Assembly (NCBI GenBank): GCA_023954135.1
Contig: JAMLIN010000003.1
Span: forward strand, 165,458 to 229,457
Reading direction: 5' to 3'
Source: Burkholderiaceae bacterium
GTDB lineage: Bacteria; Pseudomonadota; Gammaproteobacteria; Burkholderiales; Burkholderiaceae_E
Length of the DNA: 64,000 nucleotides
Shown: in pieces, positions 8,143 to 17,434 of the stretch
Position numbering within the stretch: the stretch's first letter is position 1
How the letters are laid out: each line of letters opens with the position of its first letter
Notes under the pieces: model-generated
What the model was told of the DNA's origin: nothing
Seen by the model: only the letters and a program-made list of their open reading frames with translations
The model's database searches: none
Position numbers and translations under genes: made by a program

Positions 8143-10716
8143 TCAGCCCTCGAGGTCGTCCTGCGCCGCGGAGGCCGCGTCGTCCGTCGGCGGGCTGTCG
8201 GTGAAGCCGACCATGTCGCCGACCACCAGCGCTGCGCCCGGTATCGACCTCGAATCCGCGTCGCGATCCGGCGGGATACCCACCACGATGGTTTCGGCCG
8301 CATCGAGCTCGGCCAGGGCATCAGCCATCCGGGGACGCAGGCGACGATCCGCGCCCTGCACGCCGTACTTGCCGGCCTGATGGCGGACCCAGGTCTCGAA
8401 ATCGTCGCGGGTCAGGGGGCGCCCGACGTAGTAGCCCTGCGCCTGGTCGCAGCCCATCTCGCGAAGCATCGCGAGCTGCTCGGCGGTTTCGACGCCTTCG
8501 GCGACCGACTGCAGGCCCATGGACCGGGCAAGCTCGATCACCGCGCGAACGATGATCGCGGCACGCGGGTCCTCGCACATCACGCTGACGTAGCGCCGGT
8601 CTATCTTCAGGCTGTGCAGCGGCAGCTTCTGGAGCTCGTCGAGCGAGCCGAAGCCGCTGCCGAAGTCGTCCACGGCGAACATGGCGCCGGCACGGGACAG
8701 CAGCTCCATGTTCCGGGTCACGATCGCCGGCGCGCCGAGCAACACTCCGTCAGGGATATCGAAGCACAGGGTCCGGCCCGGCAATCCATGCTGGCGCAAC
8801 GCTGCCACCACCTGGGCGGGGAACTCCGGATTCATCAGGTCGCGTCGCGAGAGATTCACCGAGATGGTCATCGGCAGGCCGCTGCTGCTCCACTCGGCGG
8901 CGTGCTCCAGGGCACCGTCGATCGCCCAGGCGGTGAGCTTGCTGATGAAGCCCGTCTTCTCGGCGAAGTCAACGAACTCGGCCGGATTCTGCGGGCCGCG
9001 CTCCGGATGGACCCAGCGCATCAGCGCCTCGGCCATCAGCTCCGAACCGTTGCCTAGCGAGATCTTCGGCTGGAACACCATGTGGAGCTCGCGCCGCTCG
9101 AGAGCCATGCGCAGGTCGGCCTGCACCGCCAGCTGGCGCTCCCTCTCGGTTTCGAACGCGGGATCGAAGATCGCCACCCCACCGAGCTCGGCGGCCGCGC
9201 CCACGAGCGCGTAGTCCGCCGACTGCAGCAGGTCCAGAATCGTCGCGCCATGCATGGGGTAGCCGGCAACCCCGACCCGCAGCGCGATGCCCAGCGTCTG
9301 GCCCTCGTAGCGAAACGGCCGGCTGGCGATGTCGGACAGGCGCCTGCCCACGTTGCGGGCAGTCACCGGATCGCAGTCGCGCAACATCACCGCGAACTCG
9401 TATGGGCCGGTGCGCGCAAGAATCGAGAGCTCCTGAGCCTCCGCCTTCCCGTCCTCTCCCGCCAGCATCCGGGTACCGCGCAGCACCCCGCGAAAGCGCT
9501 CCGCGAGCTCGGCCAGGACCTGCTCGGCGGCCTGCCGTCCGAGCGTATCGTTGATCTCGCGAAGCTGGTCGACATGGAGCAGCATCAGGCTCACCTTGCG
9601 CTCCTTGGCGCGCACCCAGGCGAGCATCGCCACGCCGCGCTCGTCGAACAGCACCCGGGTGGGCAAGCGGGTCACCGGATCCCGGTAAGCGGCCAGGCGG
9701 ATCCGCTGCTCGCGCTGATGAACCGCCTCGTGCATGGTATTGAAGGTGCTCGACAACCTGGCGAGCTCATCGCGACCGGTACGGACCACCGGCTGGTACT
9801 CCCCCTTCCCGGCGATGAGCTCGCGAGCAGCCCGATCGAGCGCCAGGATGCCCTTGCGGATCGATCCGGCGGCTGCACCGACCGAGAGAACTCCGCCCAG
9901 GGCGATGCCTCCCAGGGCGAGCGCCATGATCAGCCGGTACTCCTCGAGCAGAGCGGCTGCGCCGGTATCGGCGGCGGCGATCGCACCGACAAGGGCCATG
10001 TCCTCGAGCGACTCGAGCCGGACCAGGCGAACCGAGTCCGCCGCGTCGCCCGTATCCATGGCGCGGCGCCGGACATCGGCCGAGCTCATCCCGTCGAAGA
10101 GCCGCCCCTGCTGGTTCGCCGCCGCATCCGAGCCCAGCCTCAGGATGCCGCCGCCGCTCGCGGGCACCCCCGCCAGCGCGACCTCCACACCCGCCGATTC
10201 GGCAAGCCGTCGTGCCAGCCTCGAGTCGATCGACAGCTCGAGGGCGCCGATCACGTCGGTACCGGGCTTGGCGACCATCTCGACCCAGGCCGCGCGCTGC
10301 CCGTCGAAGACGAGCCCGGCTGCCCGCCCGGCGTTGCGCGCGGTCGTGGCCAGCGGCGCGAGATCGGACGCACCGCGGAAGTTCATGTTCTCGCCCCGCT
10401 CCACCACCGGACCGCGGCCGAGGCGGACCCAGCCCCGCGAGGCACCCGCAGCCGTGATGGCTCGTTCCAGCCGCTGGGCCGCGACCGCCGTACCCGGCGC
10501 ATCGAGGGCTTCCTCCAGCATCGGGCCCGTCACCGCGAGGTCGCGGACCATGCGCGCCCACTCGCGCCGCAGGCCGGCTTCAGCGCTTTCGCGCCGTTCC
10601 TTCCACACGACGGCCCCGGCCGACTCCAGAGCAAGGCTCGGCAACAGGAACGCGACGGCCGTCATCGCGACCGCGAGGACGGTGACCAGCGCAACCAGGC
10701 GAATACGCAGGGACAT
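8143..10716 (-). CDS. Membrane-bound GGDEF/EAL protein (degenerate GGDEF)
   Basis: An 857-residue cyclic-di-GMP-related protein. An N-terminal membrane helix (about residues 4-26) is followed by a roughly 230-residue sensory region probably in the periplasm, a second helix (about 260-285), a HAMP-like linker, a GGDEF domain from about 345 and an EAL domain from about 545 to 800. The GGDEF signature reads GPYEF (437-441), so cyclase activity is unlikely. The EAL motif (563-565), DDFG (683) and EGVE (about 739) are kept, but the metal-binding ExxE-type site reads DIPD (653). The start at 10716 is preceded by GGAGG. An ATG at 10752 lies in an inverted repeat. It probably degrades or senses c-di-GMP. 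Confidence 0.9.
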   Translation of the reverse strand: MSLRIRLVALVTVLAVAMTAVAFLLPSLALESAGAVVWKERRESAEAGLRREWARMVRDLAVTGPMLEEALDAPGTAVAAQRLERAITAAGASRGWVRLGRGPVVERGENMNFRGASDLAPLATTARNAGRAAGLVFDGQRAAWVEMVAKPGTDVIGALELSIDSRLARRLAESAGVEVALAGVPASGGGILRLGSDAAANQQGRLFDGMSSADVRRRAMDTGDAADSVRLVRLESLEDMALVGAIAAADTGAAALLEEYRLIMALALGGIALGGVLSVGAAAGSIRKGILALDRAARELIAGKGEYQPVVRTGRDELARLSSTFNTMHEAVHQREQRIRLAAYRDPVTRLPTRVLFDERGVAMLAWVRAKERKVSLMLLHVDQLREINDTLGRQAAEQVLAELAERFRGVLRGTRMLAGEDGKAEAQELSILARTGPYEFAVMLRDCDPVTARNVGRRLSDIASRPFRYEGQTLGIALRVGVAGYPMHGATILDLLQSADYALVGAAAELGGVAIFDPAFETERERQLAVQADLRMALERRELHMVFQPKISLGNGSELMAEALMRWVHPERGPQNPAEFVDFAEKTGFISKLTAWAIDGALEHAAEWSSSGLPMTISVNLSRRDLMNPEFPAQVVAALRQHGLPGRTLCFDIPDGVLLGAPAIVTRNMELLSRAGAMFAVDDFGSGFGSLDELQKLPLHSLKIDRRYVSVMCEDPRAAIIVRAVIELARSMGLQSVAEGVETAEQLAMLREMGCDQAQGYYVGRPLTRDDFETWVRHQAGKYGVQGADRRLRPRMADALAELDAAETIVVGIPPDRDADSRSIPGAALVVGDMVGFTDSPPTDDAASAAQDDLEG

Positions 10717-10749
10717 TACGGGACTCGACCTCCGCAGGCGGGCCGGAGT

Positions 10750-10785
10750 CATCACCCGACCCCGACGTCATGCATTTGGGTGATG
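10750..10785. promoter_or_regulatory. Inverted repeat between divergent EAL and LysR genes
   Basis: CATCACCC at 10750-10757 is mirrored by GGGTGATG at 10778-10785, eight perfect base pairs around a 20-base centre, in the intergenic space between the GGDEF/EAL gene and the LysR gene. It could be an operator or a weak stem; nothing else ties it to a regulator. Confidence 0.35.
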
Positions 10786-10921
10786 ATGCCCGCATGCCCA
10801 GCGTCCGAAGGCCCGCAACGGACGGACGGCAGTTGCCGAAACACTGGCGGCGCCGGCGCATGGCCGCCGGTCGACAGGCGGCGGTAAGCTTGAATCTCCT
10901 GCCCCACGGGATCCGACGCCG

Positions 10922-11830
10922 ATGGATCGTTTCAAGCAGATCGCCACCTTTGCCGCCGTAGCCGCGCGCGGCAGCCTGAGCGCGGCGGCGCGCGCCGAGG
11001 GCGTTTCGCCGGCCGTGGTCTCCCGGCGCCTCGATGCTCTCGAGGAGCGGCTCGGCGTCAAGCTGATCGCACGGACCACCCGACGGGTCACGCTCACCTT
11101 CGAGGGCAGCGCCTTTCTCGAAGACTGCCAGCGGATCCTGCGCGAGATGCACGATGCCGAGGCTTCGGTCACGCTCGGCGGCGTCAAGGCGAGCGGCCAC
11201 CTGCGCATCACCGCTCCCGCCGGCTTCGGCCGCCAGCATGTGGCGCCGCTCATTCCCGCCTTCATCGCCAGTCACCCGGAGGTCAGCGTCACCCTGCTGC
11301 TCTCGGACCGGATCGTCGACATCGTGAACGAAGGTGTGGACCTCGCGATCCGGATCGGCAGCCTCGAGGACTCGAACCTGGTCGCCGTCAAGCTGGCCGA
11401 CAACAGCCGAGTGGTGGTGGCCAGTCCCGCTTACCTGGAGCGGAACGGCCGGCCGAAGCACCCCGACGAGCTCGCCGGGCATCGCTGCCTGATGCTCGGG
11501 CCCGAAGCCAACCAGTCGCGCGGATGGCAGTTCATCGTCGACGGCGAGCCCTACGCGGTGCGCGGCAGCGGCCCGTTCGAGTGCAATGACGGAGCCGTCC
11601 TGCACGACTGGGCGCTGGCCGGCGCGGGCCTTGCCTGGCGCTCGCTCTGGGAGGTCGGCGACGACCTGCGCCAGGGGCGCCTGGTCACCGTGCTCGACGA
11701 GTTCGCCGCCCCCGGCACGGCCATCCACGCGGTGTTCGCCGAACGCCGCCGGCTGCCGCTGCGGGTTCGCATGTTCATCGACATGCTCAAGAACACTTAC
11801 GCGAACCCGGCCTACTGGCAACGAACATAG
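10922..11830 (+). CDS. LysR family transcriptional regulator
   Basis: A 302-residue LysR-type regulator. The N-terminal winged helix-turn-helix is at residues 1-60 (GSLSAAARAEGVSPAVVSRRLDALEERLGVKL), followed by the linker helix and a periplasmic-binding-protein-like effector domain that begins near residue 90 (GHLRITAPAGFGR). It resembles the CrgA/AaeR-like branch. It diverges from the GGDEF/EAL gene with about 200 bases between them. It is the last backbone gene before the copper island, and its C-terminus is intact, so the insertion did not cut it. Confidence 0.93.
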   Translation: MDRFKQIATFAAVAARGSLSAAARAEGVSPAVVSRRLDALEERLGVKLIARTTRRVTLTFEGSAFLEDCQRILREMHDAEASVTLGGVKASGHLRITAPAGFGRQHVAPLIPAFIASHPEVSVTLLLSDRIVDIVNEGVDLAIRIGSLEDSNLVAVKLADNSRVVVASPAYLERNGRPKHPDELAGHRCLMLGPEANQSRGWQFIVDGEPYAVRGSGPFECNDGAVLHDWALAGAGLAWRSLWEVGDDLRQGRLVTVLDEFAAPGTAIHAVFAERRRLPLRVRMFIDMLKNTYANPAYWQRT

Positions 11831-11961
11831 AGAAGGACACCCCCTCGCTTCGCGGCATCGCTTCGACCGTGCTGAGCCGGCTTTCCCTCTCGCCGCTCCT
11901 ATGCGGATCCCGGAAGCGGGTCTTTCCGAGGAACCATCATGGTAGCTCGATGAGATTGTTG

Positions 11962-13371
11962 TCAGGTCGACGACCGCATGGCGCGCTGGGGAAAAACCAG
12001 GGTAAAGCAGGTGCGCCCCTGGCCCGAGCTTGCCGTGACGCTGCCGCCGTGGGCCTGGGCGATAGCGCGCGTGATGGCCAGGCCCAGGCCCGAGCCGTCG
12101 GAGTCCGGGTGGGCCCGGGACGGGTCCGCGCGGTAGAAGCGGTCGAACAGGCGGGGCAGAACCTTGGGGTCAATGTCGGCGCCGGTGTTTTCCACGGCCA
12201 CCGTGGCGGCTTGCCCCGCAGAGGTGATGCGTATGGTGACGGTGCCGGCCTCGGGTGTGTGGCGCACGGCATTGGACAGCAGGTTGCTCAGCGCGCGGCG
12301 GAACATCAGACGATCCCCCTCGATGTCGCCATCGCCCTCCAGATGGAGCCGGACATGCTTTTCGTCGGCCACGGCTTCGTAGAACTCCAGCAGGGCCTGA
12401 GCCTCCCGGCGTGCGGAAAACCGTTCCACGCCCTGCAGATCCGCGTCGCGCTCGGTCTTCGCCAGGAACAGCATGTCCGACGCCATGCGCGCCAGGCGCT
12501 CGAACTCCTCGGCATTGGACGCCAGGATGTCGCGGTAGGTTGCGGCGTCGCGCTTGGTTGCCAGCGCCACCTGGGTCTGCGTGAGCAGGTTGCTTATGGG
12601 CGTGCGCAACTCATGCGCCAGGTCCGAAGCAAAGTCGGTCAGACGCTGGAAGTCCTCCTGCAGGCGGTCCAGCATGCGGTTCAACTCCTGCGCCAGGTCG
12701 GCCATCTCCACCGGCACGGCCTGAACGGGCATGCGCTCGGCCAGCTTCTGGCCCGTCACCCTGGCGGCCCGTGACTTCATGTCGCGCATCGGCGCCAGCC
12801 CCTGGCGCGCCGTGACCCATGAGAGCAGGCCGCAGGCGGCGATGGCAGCCAGCACATACAGCGCCAGGCTACGCCGCAGCCCGTTCAGGAACTGCATGTG
12901 GTGATCCGTGTCCGCAGCGATCCAGACCGACAAGGGGGGGCCTGCATAGGCCGGGTCGGCGTTGAAGGCCACGGTGTGGAACCTTGCATTGTCGCGCCGC
13001 CATAGCCCGAACACCGGATTCCCACCGGCGTGCGATGGCTTGTCGCTACGCATTTCGGGAATGAATTCCGAGGATTGAAAGACCACGGTCCCCTGGTCAT
13101 CGCGCACGTCAACGTAGAGGTCCTGGTGGTAGCTCAGTGCGTCACCCAGTCGCTGACCTGCATCCTCTGCCGAGCCGGCATTGCGCAGAATCTCCTCGAT
13201 CAGGTGCTGCTTGTCCTGCAGCACCATCCGATCGAGCTCGACAAAATGCCTCTCGGTTTCCACCAGGAACAAGACACCGAGGCCCAGCACCACCGAGGCC
13301 GCGACCGCAGTGAAGAGCAGGGCCAGGCGCTGCGTCAGAGATAACCTGCGCCAGCATACCCGGGCCACCAC
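11962..13371 (-). CDS. Copper-type sensor histidine kinase (CusS/CopS-like)
   Basis: A 469-residue inner-membrane histidine kinase. Two transmembrane helices (about 13-36 and 168-190) frame a periplasmic sensor region, followed by a HAMP segment, the dimerisation helix with DLAHELRTPI (phospho-accepting His253) and an HATPase_c domain with the N box (NLLSNAVRHT) and G boxes (DSDGSGLGLAI). Architecture and neighbours match the CusS/CopS/PcoS heavy-metal sensor family. The GTG start at 13371 directly abuts the stop of the response regulator, so the two are co-transcribed. Copper as the signal is inferred from the island content. Confidence 0.93.
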   Translation of the reverse strand: MVARVCWRRLSLTQRLALLFTAVAASVVLGLGVLFLVETERHFVELDRMVLQDKQHLIEEILRNAGSAEDAGQRLGDALSYHQDLYVDVRDDQGTVVFQSSEFIPEMRSDKPSHAGGNPVFGLWRRDNARFHTVAFNADPAYAGPPLSVWIAADTDHHMQFLNGLRRSLALYVLAAIAACGLLSWVTARQGLAPMRDMKSRAARVTGQKLAERMPVQAVPVEMADLAQELNRMLDRLQEDFQRLTDFASDLAHELRTPISNLLTQTQVALATKRDAATYRDILASNAEEFERLARMASDMLFLAKTERDADLQGVERFSARREAQALLEFYEAVADEKHVRLHLEGDGDIEGDRLMFRRALSNLLSNAVRHTPEAGTVTIRITSAGQAATVAVENTGADIDPKVLPRLFDRFYRADPSRAHPDSDGSGLGLAITRAIAQAHGGSVTASSGQGRTCFTLVFPQRAMRSST

Positions 13372-14055
13372 CTATTCCTCCTGCGGTACGTCGAGCACAT
13401 AGCCCATGCCGCGCACGGTCTGGATCAGCTTGACTGATTGGCCTTCGTCGATCTTCACGCGCAGGCGGCGCATCGCCACTTCGATGACATTGGTGTCGCT
13501 ATCGAAGTTCATGTCCCACACCTGCGAGGCGATCAGCGAGCGCGGCAGCACCTCGCCGTGGCGGCGCATCAGGAGCTCCAGCAGGCCGAACTCCTTGGCC
13601 GTCAGGTCCACGCGCTTGCCATTTCGCAAGACACGGCGGCGCAGCAGGTCAAGCTCCAGGTCGGCGACGCGCAACATGGTGCTTTCGTTGCCCACCGGAC
13701 CGCGACGCAGGATGATGCGCACGCGGGCCAGCAGCTCCGCAAACGAGAACGGTTTGACCAGATAGTCGTCGGCGCCCAGCTCCAGCCCCTTGACACGGTC
13801 TTCCACCTGGTCGCGTGCGGTCAGAAACAGCACCGGCATTTTCAGGCCGCGCTCGCGCAGCGCTTGCAACACCTGCCAGCCATTCAGGCCTGGCAGCATG
13901 ACGTCCAGGATCACCAGGTCGTAAGCACCGTGCAAGGCCATGTGCAGCCCATCGGTGCCATGGGGCACGAGGTCCGCCACGTACCCGGCTTCGCTCAGGC
14001 CCAGGCGCAGATATTCGCCGGTCTTGAGCTCGTCTTCGACGATCAATATCTTCAT
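13372..14055 (-). CDS. OmpR-family copper response regulator (CusR/CopR-like)
   Basis: A 227-residue two-component regulator. The receiver domain has the acidic pair Glu7-Asp8, the phosphorylated Asp51 ([10 protein letters not shown]) and Lys101 region ([10 protein letters not shown]). The C-terminal winged helix (about 130-225) ends with the typical VRGMGYVLD. The start at 14055 is preceded by AAAGGAG. It is the partner of the downstream sensor kinase and is divergent from the copper structural genes, a layout in which one regulator usually binds the shared intergenic region. Confidence 0.95.
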   Translation of the reverse strand: MKILIVEDELKTGEYLRLGLSEAGYVADLVPHGTDGLHMALHGAYDLVILDVMLPGLNGWQVLQALRERGLKMPVLFLTARDQVEDRVKGLELGADDYLVKPFSFAELLARVRIILRRGPVGNESTMLRVADLELDLLRRRVLRNGKRVDLTAKEFGLLELLMRRHGEVLPRSLIASQVWDMNFDSDTNVIEVAMRRLRVKIDEGQSVKLIQTVRGMGYVLDVPQEE

Positions 14056-14117
14056 CGGTTCGGCTCCTTTGCCGTACTGGCGCAAGTGTGCCGGGTGCAA
14101 GGCACGCCAGCATGAAA

Positions 14118-14156
14118 CTGACAGGAATGTAATGTTGCGAACATCCTGCTGACAGG
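14118..14156. promoter_or_regulatory. Candidate CopR/CusR binding region
   Basis: Between the divergent regulator and structural genes, CTGACAGG occurs twice in direct orientation (14118-14125 and 14149-14156) with 31 bases from start to start, about three helical turns. Between them lies the inverted repeat ATGTT-GCG-AACAT (14132-14144). Copper-responsive two-component regulators bind repeats of this kind in such intergenic regions; assignment to this regulator is an inference. Confidence 0.5.
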
Positions 14157-14209
14157 GCGGACTGTCCAGAATCACCAGCCTGAGATCAGCGATGCTTTCA
14201 GAGGAGACC

Positions 14210-14545
14210 ATGGCCCATTTCCATCACCCATCATCCTCCAGGGCACTGTTGCCCTGGATACTGGCGTTGTTCACAGGGGCGGCTTTCGCACAGGCACCAG
14301 CAGATACCGAAGCCTCCCCGCCTTCACTGCCGACGAAGCTGTCGTATTCGCCCGCCATCAGTGCGTACCAGACCTATGAGGATCAACAGGGGCAATCCTG
14401 GCGCGAAGCCAATGATCGCGTGGGCCAGATCGGCGGTTGGCGCGCCTACGCCAAGGAAATCAAGACGGGCAAGCCCGCATCCGTCAAGGATGTCGCCCCC
14501 GCCAGTGACCAGCGTGTGGGCGATCACGGCGGAGGTACGCCATGA
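14210..14545 (+). CDS. Small exported protein of the copper island
   Basis: A 111-residue protein with a signal peptide (hydrophobic stretch [16 protein letters not shown], cleavage likely before QAPADTE). The mature part contains [20 protein letters not shown] and a Lys-rich tail ending with His-Gly residues. I do not recognise a characterised family; similar small proteins accompany TolC-like genes in copper clusters. The start at 14210 has GAGGAG just upstream; an in-frame ATG at 14192 is possible but lacks a site. The stop overlaps the next start (ATGA), so translation is coupled to the TolC-like gene. Confidence 0.75.
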   Translation: MAHFHHPSSSRALLPWILALFTGAAFAQAPADTEASPPSLPTKLSYSPAISAYQTYEDQQGQSWREANDRVGQIGGWRAYAKEIKTGKPASVKDVAPASDQRVGDHGGGTP

Positions 14546-15972
14546 TCCGTGTGCGCGCCTCGGACGCCAGGATCGCCCTGTCTGCAATCGGGCTGGCGGT
14601 ACTGACCGGATGTGCCAGCATCAGCCTCGAACAGAACATCGGCCGCGTCAACGACGAAGCGGGCAATTTCACCGAAGGCAAACTGACACTGGCACGTACC
14701 CGGGAAGAGCGCGACCGGCGTACGCAAGCCGCCCAAGCCCTGCTGTCGCAGCCTTTGAGACAAAAGGAGGCCGTCCAACTGGCCTTGACCAACAGCCCAT
14801 CCCTGCAGGCTCTGCTGGCGCAAGGCTGGGCCGAGGCGGCCGACGCGGCCCAGACGGGTCGGATCGCCAATCCCATTTTCGATTTCGAGCGCATGACGGC
14901 AGGTCCGGAGTTGGACCTCAGCCGTGCGCTGTCCTTTGGTCTGCTGGATCTGCTGACTCTGCCAACCCGGTATGGCATAGCCACCCGGCGCGTCGAGCAA
15001 TCTCAATTGCGCCTGACCGGCAACGTGGTGGACCAGGTCACCGAAGTGCGGCAGGCCTGGGTGCGGGCCGTGGCTGCACGACAGGCGCTGCAATACGCCA
15101 AACAGGTCTACGACAGCGCCGAAGCGGGTGCCGAGCTGGCCCGGCGCATGCAGGGCGTGGGCAATTTCAACCGCATCACCCGTGCACGCGAGCAGGCCTT
15201 TTACGCCGATGCGGCAACCCGGCTGAGCACGGCCCAGCATCAGGCCACTGCCAGCCGGGAAGAGCTGGTGCGCATGCTGGGGCTGGATGAGAACCAGGCT
15301 CAAGCCCTGAAGCTTCCCGAGCGTCTGCCCGACCTGCCAAAGCAGGCGCTGGATCCGCAGGCAGTCGGCGCGCTGGCCACCCGGGCGCGCCTGGACATCC
15401 GCCTTGCGCAGACCGCGCTGGATGCCGCGGCCCGAGCCCAGGGCTTGAACACGGTGACCAGCCTCACCGATATCGAACTAACCGGTCGCCGCAGTACCAC
15501 CTTCGACAACGCGGCGGGAACCCGCAGCACCGCAAGCGGCTGGGAGATCGCGGTGCGCCTGCCCGTCTTTGACTGGGGTGGCATGCAGCGTGATGCGATG
15601 AACGCCCGAACGCTGGCGGCCGCAAACCAGCTCGAAGCGACGGTGCGTGCCGCGGGATCCAGCCTGCGTGAAAGCTATTCGGCCTATCGGACGGCCTACG
15701 ACGTGGCGCGGCATTATCGCGACGAAGTGGTTCCGGTGCGCAAGGTGATCGCGGAGGAGAACCAGCTGCGCTACAACGGCATGCTGATCAGCGTGTTCGA
15801 GTTGCTGGCCGATGCGCGCGACCAGGTCGATGCCGTCACTGCCGCCCTGAATGCACAGCAGCAGTTCTGGCTGGCCGATGCCGCCTTGCATGCCTCCGTG
15901 ATCGGGCGCCCGGCGAACTTCACGCTGTCCACCACATCCAGCGCGCCCAGCGACGCAGACGCCGGTCATTGA
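14542..15972 (+). CDS. TolC-family outer-membrane lipoprotein
   Basis: A 476-residue outer-membrane efflux protein. The N-terminus has a lipoprotein signal (LAVLTGCAS, Cys about residue 25), as in NodT/CusC-type channels. The two outer membrane efflux protein repeats are seen as long Ala/Gln-rich amphipathic helices (about 70-260 and 270-460). CusC-like channels normally pair with a membrane fusion protein and an RND pump, but neither occurs in this island; the gene is instead followed 16 bases later by the multicopper oxidase. It may work with a pump encoded elsewhere. Confidence 0.9.
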   Translation: MIRVRASDARIALSAIGLAVLTGCASISLEQNIGRVNDEAGNFTEGKLTLARTREERDRRTQAAQALLSQPLRQKEAVQLALTNSPSLQALLAQGWAEAADAAQTGRIANPIFDFERMTAGPELDLSRALSFGLLDLLTLPTRYGIATRRVEQSQLRLTGNVVDQVTEVRQAWVRAVAARQALQYAKQVYDSAEAGAELARRMQGVGNFNRITRAREQAFYADAATRLSTAQHQATASREELVRMLGLDENQAQALKLPERLPDLPKQALDPQAVGALATRARLDIRLAQTALDAAARAQGLNTVTSLTDIELTGRRSTTFDNAAGTRSTASGWEIAVRLPVFDWGGMQRDAMNARTLAAANQLEATVRAAGSSLRESYSAYRTAYDVARHYRDEVVPVRKVIAEENQLRYNGMLISVFELLADARDQVDAVTAALNAQQQFWLADAALHASVIGRPANFTLSTTSSAPSDADAGH

Positions 15973-15988
15973 TGCAGAGACGATTCTC

Positions 15989-17401
15989 ATGACATCCAGA
16001 AGAGATTTCTTCAAGTTCGCGGGTATTGCGGGCGGCGCCGTCGCGGCCGGCACGGTCAACCGTGCCGTCATGGCGGCCTTGCCCGAACCCGTCATTCAGA
16101 CCAGCCCGAATACCATGGCTCCACTGATGCCCGATTCGGGCCGGCCGTACAACCCCGTGGTCACGCTCAACGGATGGACGCTGCCCTGGCGCATGAACCA
16201 GGGCGTCAAGGAGTTTCATCTGGTGGCCGAGCCCGTGGTGCGCGAGATGGCTCCGGGCATGAAGGCCCACCTGTGGGGCTACAACGGCCAGAGCCCAGGC
16301 CCCACCATAGAAGTGGTAGAAGGCGACCGCGTGCGCATCTTCGTCACCAACCGGTTGCCCGAGCACACCGCCGTGCATTGGCACGGCCAGCGCCTGCCCA
16401 ACGGCATGGACGGCGTGACCGGTCTGACGCAGCCGGCCATTCCGTCCGGCAAGACCTTCGTCTACGAGTTCGTCGCGCGCCGCCCAGGCACCTTCATGTA
16501 CCACCCGCATGCCGACGAGATGGTGCAGATGGCCATGGGCATGATGGGCTTCTGGGTCACGCACCCGAAAGCCAAACACCCTCTGATTGACCAGGTGCAG
16601 CGAGACTTCTGCTTCCTGCTCAGTGCATACGACATCGAGCCCGGAGCCGCGACACCCAAGGTCGCGGAGATGACGGAATTCAATCTGTGGACATGGAACA
16701 GCCGCGTCTTTCCCGGCATCGACTCGCTGAACGTGCGCCTGAACGACAAGGTGCGCATTCGCATCGGCAATCTCACCATGACCAACCATCCGATGCACCT
16801 GCATGGCCATGAGTTCGTGGTCACGGGCACCGATGGCGGCCCTACACCCAGGAGTGCACGCTGGCCCGAGGTGACCGCCGACGTAGCGGTGGGCCAGATG
16901 CGCCAGATCGAATTCGTCGCCGACGCGGAGGGTGACTGGGCCTTTCACTGCCACAAGAGCCACCACACCATGAACGCCATGGGGCACGACGTGCCCACGC
17001 TCATCGGCGTGGACCACAGTGGCCTGGCCATGAAGATCAACAGGCTCATTCCTGACTACATGACCATGGGCGAGCGCGGCATGGCCGACATGACCGAGAT
17101 GGAGATGCCGATTCCCGACAACACCCTCCCGATGATGACCGGAGAAGGGCCGTTCGGATCGGTGGAGATGGGCGGCATGTTCAGCGTGCTCAAGGTACGT
17201 CGCGACCAGAAGCCGGGCGACTACAGGAACCCGGGTTGGTTCGAGCATCCAGCCGGCACAGTGGCGCATGAATACACCGGCCCCATGGCCGAGCCGGCAC
17301 GCTTCAGCGCCGAGGGCGGCCAATCCATGCCGCGCGAGCGCAAACCGGCAAAGCCCACGGAAGCCAAGGTGCGCAAGCCCACTTCGCATGGCGGGCATTG
17401 A
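15989..17401 (+). CDS. Periplasmic multicopper oxidase (CopA-type, short)
   Basis: A 470-residue laccase-fold copper oxidase, probably oxidising Cu(I) to the less toxic Cu(II) in the periplasm. A Tat signal (SRRDFFKFAG) implies export of the folded protein. All four copper motifs are present: HWHG at 130-133, HPH at 172-174, HPMHLHGH at 267-274 and HCH at 320-322 with downstream His/Met ligands. A Met-rich tract (about residues 350-395, GMADMTEMEMP) resembles the substrate-copper region of CopA and CueO. It is shorter than PcoA/CopA (about 600 residues). Confidence 0.92.
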   Translation: MTSRRDFFKFAGIAGGAVAAGTVNRAVMAALPEPVIQTSPNTMAPLMPDSGRPYNPVVTLNGWTLPWRMNQGVKEFHLVAEPVVREMAPGMKAHLWGYNGQSPGPTIEVVEGDRVRIFVTNRLPEHTAVHWHGQRLPNGMDGVTGLTQPAIPSGKTFVYEFVARRPGTFMYHPHADEMVQMAMGMMGFWVTHPKAKHPLIDQVQRDFCFLLSAYDIEPGAATPKVAEMTEFNLWTWNSRVFPGIDSLNVRLNDKVRIRIGNLTMTNHPMHLHGHEFVVTGTDGGPTPRSARWPEVTADVAVGQMRQIEFVADAEGDWAFHCHKSHHTMNAMGHDVPTLIGVDHSGLAMKINRLIPDYMTMGERGMADMTEMEMPIPDNTLPMMTGEGPFGSVEMGGMFSVLKVRRDQKPGDYRNPGWFEHPAGTVAHEYTGPMAEPARFSAEGGQSMPRERKPAKPTEAKVRKPTSHGGH

Positions 17402-17434
17402 ATCTCTCCTTCGATCTTCAACCTGAGAACACTC

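Noticed and set aside
11831..11961. Attachment site or inverted repeat at the left edge of the copper island
   Set aside because: A short ACCAT-C-ATGGT palindrome near 11934 has no counterpart at the right edge.
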